A stretch of DNA of 64,000 bases from UBA2402 sp044371005 (lineage in GTDB: Bacteria; Planctomycetota; Phycisphaerae; Phycisphaerales; UBA1924): the NCBI GenBank assembly GCA_044371005.1, contig JBILUL010000005.1:1-64000 (forward strand), in the 5' to 3' direction. The first letter of the stretch is position 1, and each line of letters opens with the position of its first letter. Shown here piece by piece: positions 17,296-26,436 of the stretch. Both the position numbers and the translations under genes were made by a program. The notes under the pieces are model-generated. The model was not told the DNA's origin and searched no databases. It saw only the letters and a program-made list of their open reading frames with translations.

Positions 17296-18903
17296 ATGGC
17301 ATCTTCCACGTACATCACGACTCCGATCTACTACGTCAACGACCGCCCGCACATCGGCCACTGCTACACCACGGGCATGGCCGATTGCCTGGCTCGGTTC
17401 TCGCGGCTCATCAGCGGCAGCCCTGCTGACACGTTCTTCCTCACGGGTACCGATGAGCACGCCGACAAGGTGGTGACGTCCGCCGCGGCCAACGGCATGA
17501 CGCCCCTGCAGTGGGCCGACCGCAACGCGGCGGAGTTCGAAGCAGCCTTCAAGACCTGCTCGTACTCCTACGACGATTTCGTGCGCACGACCCAGCCCCG
17601 CCACAAGGAGAAGGTGCTCGCCTACATCACCGCGCTGCAGGCCAAGGGCGACATCTACTTGGGCGAATACAGCGGCTGGTGGGATGCCTCGCAGGAAGAA
17701 TATCTCACGGAAACCGTTGCAAAAGAGGCCAATTTCCTCAGTCCGGTGACGGGCAAGCCCCTGGTGAAGCGCATCGAGAAGAACTACTTCTTCAAGCTCA
17801 GCGCGTACCAGGACCGGCTCAAGGCTCACATCGATGCCAACCCCAACTTCATCCTCCCCGAGGCGCGCCGCAACGAAGTGCTCGGACGGCTGCGCGATGG
17901 TCTCTCCGACATTCCGATCTCCCGCGGCGTGACGAGCGATCCGGCCAGCCAATGGGGCATTCTGATGCCCGAGGATCCGACGCACCGCATCTACGTGTGG
18001 ATCGATGCGCTCTTCAACTATCTCTCGGTGGTCGACACGCCCGAGCGTTCGCGCTTCTGGCCCGCGCACACACACCTGATGGCCAAGGACATTCTCTGGT
18101 TCCATGCGGTCATCTGGCCGTGCATGCTGATGGCATTGGACAAGCCGCTGCCCCGCGCCGTCTTCGCGCACAGCTACTGGGTGCGTGAAGGCGTCAAGAT
18201 GAGCAAGTCGCTTGGCAATTTCGTCACCATCGAAGTGATGAAGGCCTACATCGACCGCTTCAGTCTTGATGGACTGCGCTGGTACCTGTTCACGCAAGGG
18301 CCCAACGGCACGACCGATGCCGACTTCAGCCATGCGCGCTTCGTCGAGGTCTTCAATGCCGATCTGGCAAACGGCATCGGCAACTGCGCCAGCCGCGTGG
18401 GCAATATGATCGACAAGTACTTCGCGGGTGAACTTCCCCAGGGCGTGAAGGAACACGTTGCTTCGGGTCAGTCGCGGCCACTTTCGGTCTGCTGCGCAGC
18501 GCAGGTCGCCGCGGCGATCAAGGCACTGGACACCTGCGACATCGGCGATGCGCTCACCGCGGGCATCGGCATCATCCGCGAAGTCGATCAGTTCATCAAC
18601 ATCACCGCACCGTTCAAGCTCGCCAAGACGGTCGAAGCCGACCCCGCGGCGAAGAACACGCTGGCCGACATCCTCTTCACCTGCGCCGAGGCGATCCGCA
18701 TCGCCAGCCTCCTGCTCTCGCCGGCCATCCCCGACAAGATGTCACAACTCTGGACCAGCTGGCACTGCACGCCCGCAGCGGGCATCCCGCTTGCCGCGCT
18801 CGCACAGTTCGCCGGCCCCCACGGCTTCACCGGCGGCTCGAAGATCACCAAGGGCGAGATCCTCTTCATGCGGGCCGACCCGACCGCGCCGGCACCGGCC
18901 TGA
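17296..18903 (+). CDS. metG: Methionine-tRNA ligase
   Basis: A 535-residue class I synthetase charging tRNA-Met in the cytoplasm. The N-terminus YYVNDRPHIGHCYTTGMAD carries the HIGH signature, LTGTDEHADKV the methionine-site region and GVKMSKSLGNF the KMSKS loop (about residue 300). The anticodon-binding helical domain follows to about residue 520. The C-terminal EMAP/Trbp111-like tRNA-binding domain found in many longer enzymes is absent, and no four-Cys zinc knuckle is seen in the connective peptide. The ATG at 17296 matches the conserved N-terminus of the family. Confidence 0.96.
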   Translation: MASSTYITTPIYYVNDRPHIGHCYTTGMADCLARFSRLISGSPADTFFLTGTDEHADKVVTSAAANGMTPLQWADRNAAEFEAAFKTCSYSYDDFVRTTQPRHKEKVLAYITALQAKGDIYLGEYSGWWDASQEEYLTETVAKEANFLSPVTGKPLVKRIEKNYFFKLSAYQDRLKAHIDANPNFILPEARRNEVLGRLRDGLSDIPISRGVTSDPASQWGILMPEDPTHRIYVWIDALFNYLSVVDTPERSRFWPAHTHLMAKDILWFHAVIWPCMLMALDKPLPRAVFAHSYWVREGVKMSKSLGNFVTIEVMKAYIDRFSLDGLRWYLFTQGPNGTTDADFSHARFVEVFNADLANGIGNCASRVGNMIDKYFAGELPQGVKEHVASGQSRPLSVCCAAQVAAAIKALDTCDIGDALTAGIGIIREVDQFINITAPFKLAKTVEADPAAKNTLADILFTCAEAIRIASLLLSPAIPDKMSQLWTSWHCTPAAGIPLAALAQFAGPHGFTGGSKITKGEILFMRADPTAPAPA

Positions 18904-18957
18904 AATGTCAGAGTTCTGGCCTCTTGAACCACCCTGAAAGCACCCAACGTGAAGTGC

Positions 18958-18984
18958 CACCGATTCCCGGCTTCGGAATCGGTG
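18958..18984. terminator. Hairpin between convergent metG and the dockerin-like gene
   Basis: CACCGATTCC and GGAATCGGTG form a 10-pair stem around a CGGCTTC-type loop, 55 bases after the metG stop. No T-run follows on either strand, so it is at best a weak or factor-assisted terminator. The remaining spacer up to 19097 holds no gene. Confidence 0.45.
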
Positions 18985-19097
18985 TCCCCGTTCTGGTCTG
19001 CTGTCAAAGGTCAAGAGTGCAAAAGTGCACATGTGCAGCAGAGCAGCACGAGCACTCCGAGGTCGCTCAACTGCACTCTCGCACTTCCGTCTGCAAC

Positions 19098-21332
19098 TCA
19101 GCAGCCGCCGGCTTCCCACGCGATGAAGAACGACTCGATGTCGGCACCATCAATGCCGCCATCGAAGTTCACATCCGCGGCACCAGCACCGGCTTCCCAG
19201 TCGATGAAGAACGCTTCGATGTCAGCTCCATCAACGCCGCCATCCTGGTTGTAATCGGCAGGGCAGGGCGAACCTGCGGGCGTGACATTGCCCACGTAGA
19301 GCACCACGTTGTACGCCTCATCAACACTGTTCACATCCGCGCCAATCGCCGTCGGGTCGATGTACGAACCATCGTTGTTGGTGTCGTAGATGATCCGCGC
19401 CGAAAGCACAAGCCCGCCAAGGTGCAGCGGCGAAGTGGTCGGCAGCGCACTCGTATCGGTGTTGTTCCAGGAGTTCTGCGTGCCGCTGGCACTCCACATC
19501 GATGCGGTTGAAGTCGAATCAGCATCCGCGAGATTGAGCGCGGAGATCGTGTAGTTGCGACCGCTGTTGCGACCAGCAAAGACCTGACCGGCATGCGCCA
19601 CGACTTCGAGCGAATAGCAGAACGACGCGGGGTTGTAGACACCCCGGATCAACGACAGGCGGAAATCAAACGGATCCTGCGGGCCCACACGCCGCTTGAG
19701 CGCGGTCGCCGCGATGAAGTAGACATTGCCCGCGGCATCGAACGTCGGCGCCGACATCGAAGGCCCCACCATCCCGTTGCCCATCTCCGACATGCTCGCA
19801 AGACGCCCGATCGGCGCATCCTGAACGTTGATCTGGCCGTCGCCTTCGCCGGCATCCGCTGTGTTGGGAATGCCGTCAGCACCGTAATCGCCCACGAGTT
19901 CCTTGCCCGCGCCCGCCGTGGTGTTCACCCACGCCACAGCAGTCCAGGTCGCAGCGCTGTTGGGAACCGCCGGATCAAACCGCAGTGCGGCAATCGCGTT
20001 GTACGGGTTGGCTGGCTGAGTGATCGAGCCGTGGTAGATCACCGCCGCGGCGAGTGCTCGCCCGGCTTGATCCTTCCCGACTGCCACCGGCCCGCTGCCG
20101 CCACGGAATGTGATCTGACTGTCATAGTTGCGGAAATCACCGCCGCCCATGGGCCACCCGAAGCTGTCGCATGAATCCACCAACGCGGCGGGCAGCCTGA
20201 TCGACCGGGCCGAAGAGACCGAGCCATCAGCCAGGAGCCCGAAGACCGTCAGTGAATCCGTCTTGCCCGTCCCCGTGCTCGAACGCGAGAGCACGCTGCC
20301 GGTGGCGACCGATCCCGGGAACACCGCGCGGCCGCTGATCGAGACCGCGCCGCGATGATCGGTCGTGCCGGGGCGATGGGTCGATGTGGCCGCGAGCGTC
20401 AGCGCAGGGTTTTCGAACTTGTAGTTGCCGATGAAATCCGCGCCCGCGAGCAGCGGTCTGCCCGCAATGTCCTGGGGCAGACAGTTTGGTGTCGCGTGCG
20501 TGATCGTGCTCCGCTGCAGCAGCCAGTCGGTCGACGCCGCGTTCGATGCACCGGCGTTGTCGATGATGTTCACCGAAGTGGTTCGCGCGGCCAGCCGCAC
20601 TCGGAAGTAGTTGTCACCCACGAGCAGCGATGTGGCCGGACCGGTGGATCCGAAGCTGTCAGCCCGGAAGCACAGATTGCCATCGGCATCAACGCCGCCA
20701 TAGCCGAACTGCGAACGGTCGAGCGCGCCCAGCCCGGCATTGATCGCCGCGCTCACCCGCGTGACGTACAGCCGCGATGGATCCGCCGGATCGAAAGCGA
20801 CCAGCCCGCCATACAGCTGATTCGTGAAGACCGATGTCGTGGTGACCAGGACCTCATCAAAGTCCATGAATCCCGCAGCAAAAACCGTGGCGTTTCCGGT
20901 CGCATTCACCGTGCTCACCAAGCCAGCGTCGTTCTCCGTGCCGTTCACACCGCCACCAGGAGCCGTCCAGAGCGAATAGCTCGCCGCCGGATACGCCACA
21001 CCCGGGCGTGAAGTCTGACTGATCGACGAAGCGCCGTTGAATGCAGTGAACCTCGCCGCGTTCACTCGCCCCGACTTCATGATCGGGCCGACGCCAAGCT
21101 GCGTTCCACCCGAGGTGGTGAACGAAGTCAGATCAACGATGTAGTTGAGCCGCTGGCCCGCCCCGCTGAACGCGCCGAGCGCATCGCCCGGAAGACCGCT
21201 GCCGCCGTTGGCATTGCGCGACACGCTGTCCTGAGCGCACGCCATCCCCGCCAACAGGCAGAGAACCGCCGCCCCAATCCGCGGAGCAGGAACTGGTGAA
21301 AACGAAATCCGGGCGGGGTGTGTGTTGATCAT
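19098..21332 (-). CDS. Large secreted protein with C-terminal dockerin-like calcium loops
   Basis: A 744-residue exported protein of unknown role. A signal peptide covers about 1-33 (IGAAVLCLLAGMACA). The body is 640 residues of Ser/Thr/Ala/Gly-rich beta-type sequence with no enzyme motif. The last 55 residues hold two EF-hand-like loops, DYNQDGGVDGADIEAFF and DVNFDGGIDGADIESFF, each followed by a W-containing helix, and the chain ends AGGC. This tail matches the dockerin-like 'GC-type' anchor of planctomycete surface proteins and recurs in the window at 28678 and 36663. GAGG lies six bases before the ATG at 21332; a longer frame to 21434 is less likely. Confidence 0.85.
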   Translation of the reverse strand: MINTHPARISFSPVPAPRIGAAVLCLLAGMACAQDSVSRNANGGSGLPGDALGAFSGAGQRLNYIVDLTSFTTSGGTQLGVGPIMKSGRVNAARFTAFNGASSISQTSRPGVAYPAASYSLWTAPGGGVNGTENDAGLVSTVNATGNATVFAAGFMDFDEVLVTTTSVFTNQLYGGLVAFDPADPSRLYVTRVSAAINAGLGALDRSQFGYGGVDADGNLCFRADSFGSTGPATSLLVGDNYFRVRLAARTTSVNIIDNAGASNAASTDWLLQRSTITHATPNCLPQDIAGRPLLAGADFIGNYKFENPALTLAATSTHRPGTTDHRGAVSISGRAVFPGSVATGSVLSRSSTGTGKTDSLTVFGLLADGSVSSARSIRLPAALVDSCDSFGWPMGGGDFRNYDSQITFRGGSGPVAVGKDQAGRALAAAVIYHGSITQPANPYNAIAALRFDPAVPNSAATWTAVAWVNTTAGAGKELVGDYGADGIPNTADAGEGDGQINVQDAPIGRLASMSEMGNGMVGPSMSAPTFDAAGNVYFIAATALKRRVGPQDPFDFRLSLIRGVYNPASFCYSLEVVAHAGQVFAGRNSGRNYTISALNLADADSTSTASMWSASGTQNSWNNTDTSALPTTSPLHLGGLVLSARIIYDTNNDGSYIDPTAIGADVNSVDEAYNVVLYVGNVTPAGSPCPADYNQDGGVDGADIEAFFIDWEAGAGAADVNFDGGIDGADIESFFIAWEAGGC

Positions 21333-21500
21333 GTGACCTCTTCCGTATCGGCTCAGAACCAGCCGGATCGTACCCCACCCGCCAACCCTCGCGCCGATTG
21401 TTCTTCGAGTTACAGGACCATCGTTGGATCGCATCTCAGGCGGGCGTCCGAGCTGGCGCCCCGGCGCCTTCGAGGAAAGCTCCCGTCAGTGACAGGACGA

Positions 21501-22301
21501 TCAGGACTTACGCGGCTTGGGGGGATCCACGCGAACCGATGGGCTGGCGGTGGACTCCGGGGACACACCAGGAACGACCGCGGCATCAATGGCCTTTGAC
21601 GCCTCGTTGGGGGTCACCTCGTAGAGCACGAACGGTCCCACCTCACGCTTGAAGACCTTCACGCAGCAGGATCCCTTCGTCACCGGGGCGTCATTCTTCT
21701 TCAGATCCATGAGCACCAGAACGCGCTGATCTCCCACATGGGTCAGCAGGTACATCGTCTCGCCACTCAGCGGCGAGGCTGAATACCCGTCGGCATATCC
21801 CCACCCATCGAGCGTGACCCCGACCGTGTTCAGCGGGATCAGCAGCCCCTCACCCAGCCGCTTGGCGACCGCGGCGACGAACTCATCATCGCTGGAACAG
21901 GTGAACGTCGGCACCCAGTTGGCCATTTCAAGCCGCGTGTACACGTCACAGGCCGAGACTCGAACCTGGGGCAGCACGGGAGGAGCCTGCTCGGTCGGAT
22001 TGAGCACCCAGTAGGCCACGGCAAGGCATGCCGCGATGCCGCCCAGGCCAGCGGTTCTCACCCAGCTGGGCAGCGTCCTTGGTCTGATGGGAATCGGTGC
22101 CGGTTGCGGAACGGTGGGATCGAGGCCGACCGGATACGAGAACTGCCTCGAGAGCGACTGATCGATCTCACGCTGGAGCTTGACCTGTGCGGCCAGCGCC
22201 GGATCGGCCTCCATTTGTCGTTCAAACGTGGCCGCCTGCTCGGCGGTCATCAGGCCGTCGAGGTAGAGGTCCACTTGGGTTGGGCCGGAGCGATCGGTCA
22301 T
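21501..22301 (-). CDS. Anti-sigma factor, membrane-anchored, without zinc motif
   Basis: A 266-residue protein. The N-terminal 60 residues (VDLYLDGLMTAEQAATFERQ) look like the helical anti-sigma domain, but the HxxxCxxC zinc motif is missing. One transmembrane helix lies at about 84-102 (AGLGGIAACLAVAYWVLN), and about 165 residues would be periplasmic. The periplasmic part contains a CSSDDEF segment and a CC pair near residue 216. The start overlaps the ECF sigma gene stop by four bases (ATGA), the main reason for assigning anti-sigma function: it would hold the sigma factor at the membrane until an unknown signal releases it. Confidence 0.78.
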   Translation of the reverse strand: MTDRSGPTQVDLYLDGLMTAEQAATFERQMEADPALAAQVKLQREIDQSLSRQFSYPVGLDPTVPQPAPIPIRPRTLPSWVRTAGLGGIAACLAVAYWVLNPTEQAPPVLPQVRVSACDVYTRLEMANWVPTFTCSSDDEFVAAVAKRLGEGLLIPLNTVGVTLDGWGYADGYSASPLSGETMYLLTHVGDQRVLVLMDLKKNDAPVTKGSCCVKVFKREVGPFVLYEVTPNEASKAIDAAVVPGVSPESTASPSVRVDPPKPRKS

Positions 22302-22936
22302 ACGGCCGCTCCTTTCCCGCTGACTGGGCGAGCGGATTCACGCCGCGTGATTTCTTCGCGCAACAGAGCCTTGGCACGGTGCACATGGCTCATGACCGTG
22401 CCCTCAGGCATCGAAAGGGCTGTTGATATCGCCGCGTAGCTCAACCCCTGAACCGTACGCAGGAGCAGGCAGGTGCGGGCCTTCTCATCAAGCATCGCCA
22501 TGGCCTGGGCCACATCGGAATCAAAGGACTCAGTGGACCCTACGAGCGGCACCACCTGCGCCTGATGCGCGGCGGTGAATGGAAGCGGATCCGCCCCCGA
22601 TGCATCCGAGGCACCCGCGGCACGACTTCGCTTGAGCTTGCGTCCCTCATTGAGCGCGACATATCGCACGATCTGCCCCATCCAAGCCGTGAAGCTCGTT
22701 GAGGGATCAAACTCGGCGATTTTGTTGAGCGCAACCATGGCAGCCTCTTGCACAACGTCATACGCGTGGGTTCGGTCTCCGTGAACCGACGCGGCGATGA
22801 ACCACAACGTCTTGTGATGCTCGGCGAACAGCGCCGAAAAGCGATCTCGCGAGAGCCGATCTCCCGCCACCGGTTGCGGCGTACCGCCCCGGCCATCGCC
22901 GCCATCTGAGTTGTGTCTCACCCAATAGATGTACAC
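22298..22936 (-). CDS. ECF RNA polymerase sigma factor, Rhodopirellula/Verrucomicrobium type
   Basis: A 212-residue sigma-70 family factor. Region 2 spans about 33-100 (FSALFAEHHKTLWFIAASVH, DVVQEAAMVALNKIAEFDP, FTAWMGQIVRYVALNEGRK). Region 4 spans about 148-200 (MLDEKARTCLLLRTVQGLSY, MPEGTVMSHVHRAKALLRE). The 45-residue acidic/Ala-rich linker replaces region 3. The family is largely confined to Planctomycetes and Verrucomicrobia. It presumably autoregulates its operon with the overlapping anti-sigma gene. The GTG at 22936 follows AAGGA at about 11 bases; a second GTG seven codons in is possible. Confidence 0.9.
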   Translation of the reverse strand: MYIYWVRHNSDGGDGRGGTPQPVAGDRLSRDRFSALFAEHHKTLWFIAASVHGDRTHAYDVVQEAAMVALNKIAEFDPSTSFTAWMGQIVRYVALNEGRKLKRSRAAGASDASGADPLPFTAAHQAQVVPLVGSTESFDSDVAQAMAMLDEKARTCLLLRTVQGLSYAAISTALSMPEGTVMSHVHRAKALLREEITRRESARPVSGKGAAV

Positions 22937-23084
22937 GTTCGAGGTGTTCCTTGCAGATTCGGCCGCACAACGTTTGGCCGTTATCAGGACAGAAGGCCCT
23001 GCTCGGGCGATTCCCGTTGCAACAGGTTATCCCGTACAGGGTGCCGGGGAAAGCCCGATTTCATGCTCCAGATCGGGGGTGCCT

Positions 23085-24233
23085 TCACGGGCGCTGCGAC
23101 TGACCGCGAGTCAGGGCCGATCGGAGTTGGATGAATGCTGCGGGCTCGGCTGCCATCGAAATGGCACGATCAAGGCACAGGAGTGCCGCGGCGGGCATGC
23201 TCCGGGCATCGAAGACTGACGCGAGCATGGCCCACGGATCGGGGGCATCGGGGTTGATGAAGGCAGCTCGCCGCGTGAACTCGTGCGCACGGTCAAGGTC
23301 ACGCTGCATCAAGCATCGCTCCGCCGCTTCGAGTGCGATGAAGAAGAGCGGATCATCCTTGGGCAGCGGCGGCGGCATGAAGCCGAGCATCTCATCGATC
23401 ACCGTGAGGGCCCTTGCCATCTGCCCTGAACGGATGGCCGTATCGAGATAGATCATCTCGATCATCGCATCCCTGGGTTGAAGGGCCCGGGCTCGTTCGA
23501 GCAGCGCCATCGCTTCGGGAGTATGTCCCTGTTCCAGCAGGTCGTAGGCTCGCATCGCCTTGGCGCGTGCCATGCCTGCGGGATTGATCACTTCGCGCAG
23601 AGTCCCCGCGGCGAAGACCGAGAGTGCCAGAAGCACGCCGGTCGCAAGCGCGAGTCCGCGGCGGCGTTGCGGCGGACTGGTGAGTGCGAGCCCGACCAGC
23701 GCGCCATAGATCGCACCACCGGCGTGTGCCACATTGGCGATGGGCAGAACGTTCATCGCGGTGAGCACGATGCAGACGAAGAACCAAGCCGCGAAGATGA
23801 GCGCGGTGCGGCGATCGATGATCGGCCTCAATCGCGGGATGCGTCGGGAGACGACCCAGAGGAATGTGAAGAGGGCGAACACGACTCCAGACAGACCGAT
23901 GGGCGTCTGCGAGAAGGCAAACTCGGCGCAGCTTGCGAGGACCGCGCCGGGAATCACCATGAGTGTCCAGATGCGCGGACCGAAAATGTGTTCGACGGCG
24001 ACGCCCAGCACCCACGTCCAGTAGAGGTTGAAGAACAGGTGCATCGCGCTGCCATGTGGCAGCGTGGTGAGAAGAGTGCGCCACGGCTGACCCCAGAAGG
24101 CGCGATCATCCAGCAGGAAGGGGTCGGCCGAGAGGCCGAACATCGAGCCAATGGAGACGGTCGCCGCGGCGAGACAGAGAATCGCCGTGAGCGGGTATTT
24201 GGGTGCAAGGGCCAGTGGTGCGGGGGCGATCAT
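23085..24233 (-). CDS. Rhomboid-family membrane protein with C-terminal TPR-like region
   Basis: A 382-residue protein. The first 200 residues hold six or so membrane helices of the rhomboid fold: FWGQPWRTLLTTLPHGSAMH, LFFNLYWTWVLGVAVE, the serine motif GLSGVVFALF, and a last helix with VAHAGGAIYGALVGL. The Asn, Ser and His needed by intramembrane serine proteases are therefore present, suggesting an active protease. The last 170 residues are helical repeats (PEAMALLERARALQPRDAMI and similar), probably cytoplasmic. The ATG at 24233 begins 23 bases after the trpS stop; an upstream TTG at 24278 would overlap trpS. Cotranscription with trpS is likely. Confidence 0.88.
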   Translation of the reverse strand: MIAPAPLALAPKYPLTAILCLAAATVSIGSMFGLSADPFLLDDRAFWGQPWRTLLTTLPHGSAMHLFFNLYWTWVLGVAVEHIFGPRIWTLMVIPGAVLASCAEFAFSQTPIGLSGVVFALFTFLWVVSRRIPRLRPIIDRRTALIFAAWFFVCIVLTAMNVLPIANVAHAGGAIYGALVGLALTSPPQRRRGLALATGVLLALSVFAAGTLREVINPAGMARAKAMRAYDLLEQGHTPEAMALLERARALQPRDAMIEMIYLDTAIRSGQMARALTVIDEMLGFMPPPLPKDDPLFFIALEAAERCLMQRDLDRAHEFTRRAAFINPDAPDPWAMLASVFDARSMPAAALLCLDRAISMAAEPAAFIQLRSALTRGQSQRP

Positions 24234-24255
24234 CAAGAATGCCGCGTTCGAGCGA

Positions 24256-25329
24256 TCAACCAAGTGTCCGACGACCAAAGTCCATCTTCATCGCCTGCTT
24301 GGCCAGGAAGAGGGTCTCTTCCGCGACCAGGTTGGCGCGGCGCGTGCCCTTCTTGATGATGTCGATGATGACATCGTCGCCGCCGGGGCCTTCGAACCGG
24401 GCGCGGCGCTCTCGCATCGGCGCGAGCAGCACATCGATCGCCGCGGCGAGTTCCTGCTTGATGTGTCCATCCCCGATGTTGTCGCCCCGCGCATAGCGGT
24501 CCTTGAGTTCGGCCACGCGACCTTCATCGGTGATGAAGGCTTCGACGAACTTGAAGAGAATGTTGTTCGGGTCGCCGGGCTCCGTGGGACTCTGGCGACC
24601 GGTGGTGATCTTGTTGATCTTCTTCTGGACTTCCTTGGTCGAATCGCTCAGGAAGATGGCGTTGCCCAGGCTCTTGCTCATCTTCTGCGTGCCATCCCCC
24701 ACGCCCGGCAGACGAGCGATGCGGCCGATGAGCGCCTTGGGAATCGGGAAGACGCCGCCGGCCTGTGCATAGGCCTCATCGGGCGTGCGATCGCTGACGC
24801 CGCAGTAGAGCTGGTCGAACTTGCGAGCGGCCTTGCGGCACATCTCGATGTGCGGTTCCTGATCCTCGCCGACGGGGATGTAGACGGGCCGGAAGGCCAG
24901 AATGTCGGCGCACTGACCAACGGTGTACATGGGAAATCCGAAGGAGTAGCGGTCCTCAAGGCCCTTGGTCTTGAGTTCGTGGATGAGCGTGGGATTGCCC
25001 ATCACATCCTTGAAGCTCAGCAGCATCGCAAAGTACCAGGTCAGCTCGGCGATCGCGGGCACTTCGGTCTGCAGCACGATCGTGGCGGCTTCGGGATCAA
25101 TGCCCGCAGCGAGCCAGTCCTTCACGATCTCGATTGTGTCCTGACGGATATCCGCCGTCTTGTCGCTGCGCGTCGTGAAGGCGTGCATGTTCGCCAGCAG
25201 GAAGTAGCAGTCGTAGTCGTGCTGCATCGCCACGCGGCGTTCAACGCTCCCGACCCAGTGGCCAAGGTGAAGACGGCCGGTGGGCGTATCACCGGTGAGG
25301 ACGCGAGGACGTGACGGAGTGGAGGACAT
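24256..25329 (-). CDS. trpS: Tryptophan-tRNA ligase
   Basis: A 357-residue class I synthetase. PTGRLHLGHWVG carries the HIGH-type signature, VYIPVGEDQEPHIEM the tryptophan/ATP pocket region and TQKMSKSLGNAIF the KMSKS loop. Length is usual for the bacterial enzyme. The ATG at 25329 precedes SSTPSRPRVLTGDTPTG, which agrees with family N-termini; an in-frame GTG at 25371 is an alternative. It lies between the LOG-family gene (105 bases upstream) and the rhomboid gene, all on the minus strand. Confidence 0.97.
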   Translation of the reverse strand: MSSTPSRPRVLTGDTPTGRLHLGHWVGSVERRVAMQHDYDCYFLLANMHAFTTRSDKTADIRQDTIEIVKDWLAAGIDPEAATIVLQTEVPAIAELTWYFAMLLSFKDVMGNPTLIHELKTKGLEDRYSFGFPMYTVGQCADILAFRPVYIPVGEDQEPHIEMCRKAARKFDQLYCGVSDRTPDEAYAQAGGVFPIPKALIGRIARLPGVGDGTQKMSKSLGNAIFLSDSTKEVQKKINKITTGRQSPTEPGDPNNILFKFVEAFITDEGRVAELKDRYARGDNIGDGHIKQELAAAIDVLLAPMRERRARFEGPGGDDVIIDIIKKGTRRANLVAEETLFLAKQAMKMDFGRRTLG

Positions 25330-25434
25330 CGTGCCCGAGGGTAGGTGAAGTCCGCAGTGCCCGGACGACACTCCGACTCCACAGGCAGATTGCGCGACCG
25401 ATATCCCGATCGGCCGTCCGGTTCGCCGGCGCCA

Positions 25435-26376
25435 TCAGTGCCGCTCGCCAAGCACCCGCATGGGACGCGGCGTGGGCTTGCCCTTGGCGACGGTCTGCAG
25501 GCTTGCACACATGGCATCCATGGCAACATCGACGTCATCGGTCACGGTGAGCAGCTTGATGTCCTCAGCGTCGATCGTTCCATTGGCGACCAGCGTGGTG
25601 TTGATGAAGTCGATCATCGGCTTCCAATACTCAACGCCCATGAGAACCACGGGAAACGTCGAGATCTTGCGAGTCTGGACGAGCGTCAGTGCCTCGAAGA
25701 GTTCATCAAGCGTTCCGAAGCCGCCCGGCAGCACGATGAAGCCCACCGAGTACTTGACGAGCATCACCTTGCGCACGAAGAAGTAGCGAAACTCGATGAA
25801 GCGGTCGACGTACGGGTTGGGCTGCTGCTCCATCGGCAAGACGATGTTGCAGCCAATCGAGCGGCCCCCTGCCTCCTTGGCGCCCCGGTTCGCGGCTTCC
25901 ATGATGCCTGGCCCGCCGCCGGTCATGGTCGTCACGCCAAGTTTCGCCAGAGCCCCGCCCACCTCGCGCGCCTGCTCGTAGTACCGATGGCCAGGCTTGA
26001 ATCGGGCGGATCCGAAGACCGTCACGCAGGGCCCGACAAAGTGCAAGGCCCGGAATCCCTTCAGGAACTCGAAGAAGATGCGGACCGCTCGCTTCAGCTC
26101 GGCCAGACGCGCGGCCGGCCCAGCCAGAAAGTTGGGCACATCGCGGTCGGCCTGCCCCGGTTGCCAGCCCGAGGTGCTCGCGCCCTGGTCGTTCTGCAGT
26201 TCTTTACAATTGCGGATTTTGTTTGGATCTGAAGCCAAGGAAAAGCCTCTCTTGAGTAGGTCGGGCAGATCAATTATCGCATTTCCGATGGTCCGGGCAT
26301 GATTCCGGGCATCTGGTGCGACCACTGGTTGCGAATACTTCTCAACTACGAGTAAGTGTCGGCCCTCAGGGGGCAT
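25435..26376 (-). CDS. LOG-family nucleoside monophosphate phosphoribohydrolase-like protein (TIGR00730)
   Basis: A 313-residue protein. The core from about residue 110 shows VTVFGSARFKPGHRYYEQA, the signature TGGGPGIMEAANRGA, and VLPGGFGTLDELFEALTLVQ. These define the LOG (Lonely guy) family, often mis-annotated as lysine decarboxylase, which hydrolyses cytokinin-type or other nucleoside monophosphates to base and ribose phosphate. The N-terminal extension of about 110 residues is longer than in small LOG proteins and matches the larger TIGR00730 subgroup. The ATG at 26376 is divergent from the LuxR-type gene with 60 bases between them. The substrate here is unknown. Confidence 0.87.
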   Translation of the reverse strand: MPPEGRHLLVVEKYSQPVVAPDARNHARTIGNAIIDLPDLLKRGFSLASDPNKIRNCKELQNDQGASTSGWQPGQADRDVPNFLAGPAARLAELKRAVRIFFEFLKGFRALHFVGPCVTVFGSARFKPGHRYYEQAREVGGALAKLGVTTMTGGGPGIMEAANRGAKEAGGRSIGCNIVLPMEQQPNPYVDRFIEFRYFFVRKVMLVKYSVGFIVLPGGFGTLDELFEALTLVQTRKISTFPVVLMGVEYWKPMIDFINTTLVANGTIDAEDIKLLTVTDDVDVAMDAMCASLQTVAKGKPTPRPMRVLGERH

Positions 26377-26436
26377 GATCGACCATCGCAGACCTTGTCC
26401 GCGGCCACCCGCAGACCTTTGAGATCAACCCACACC

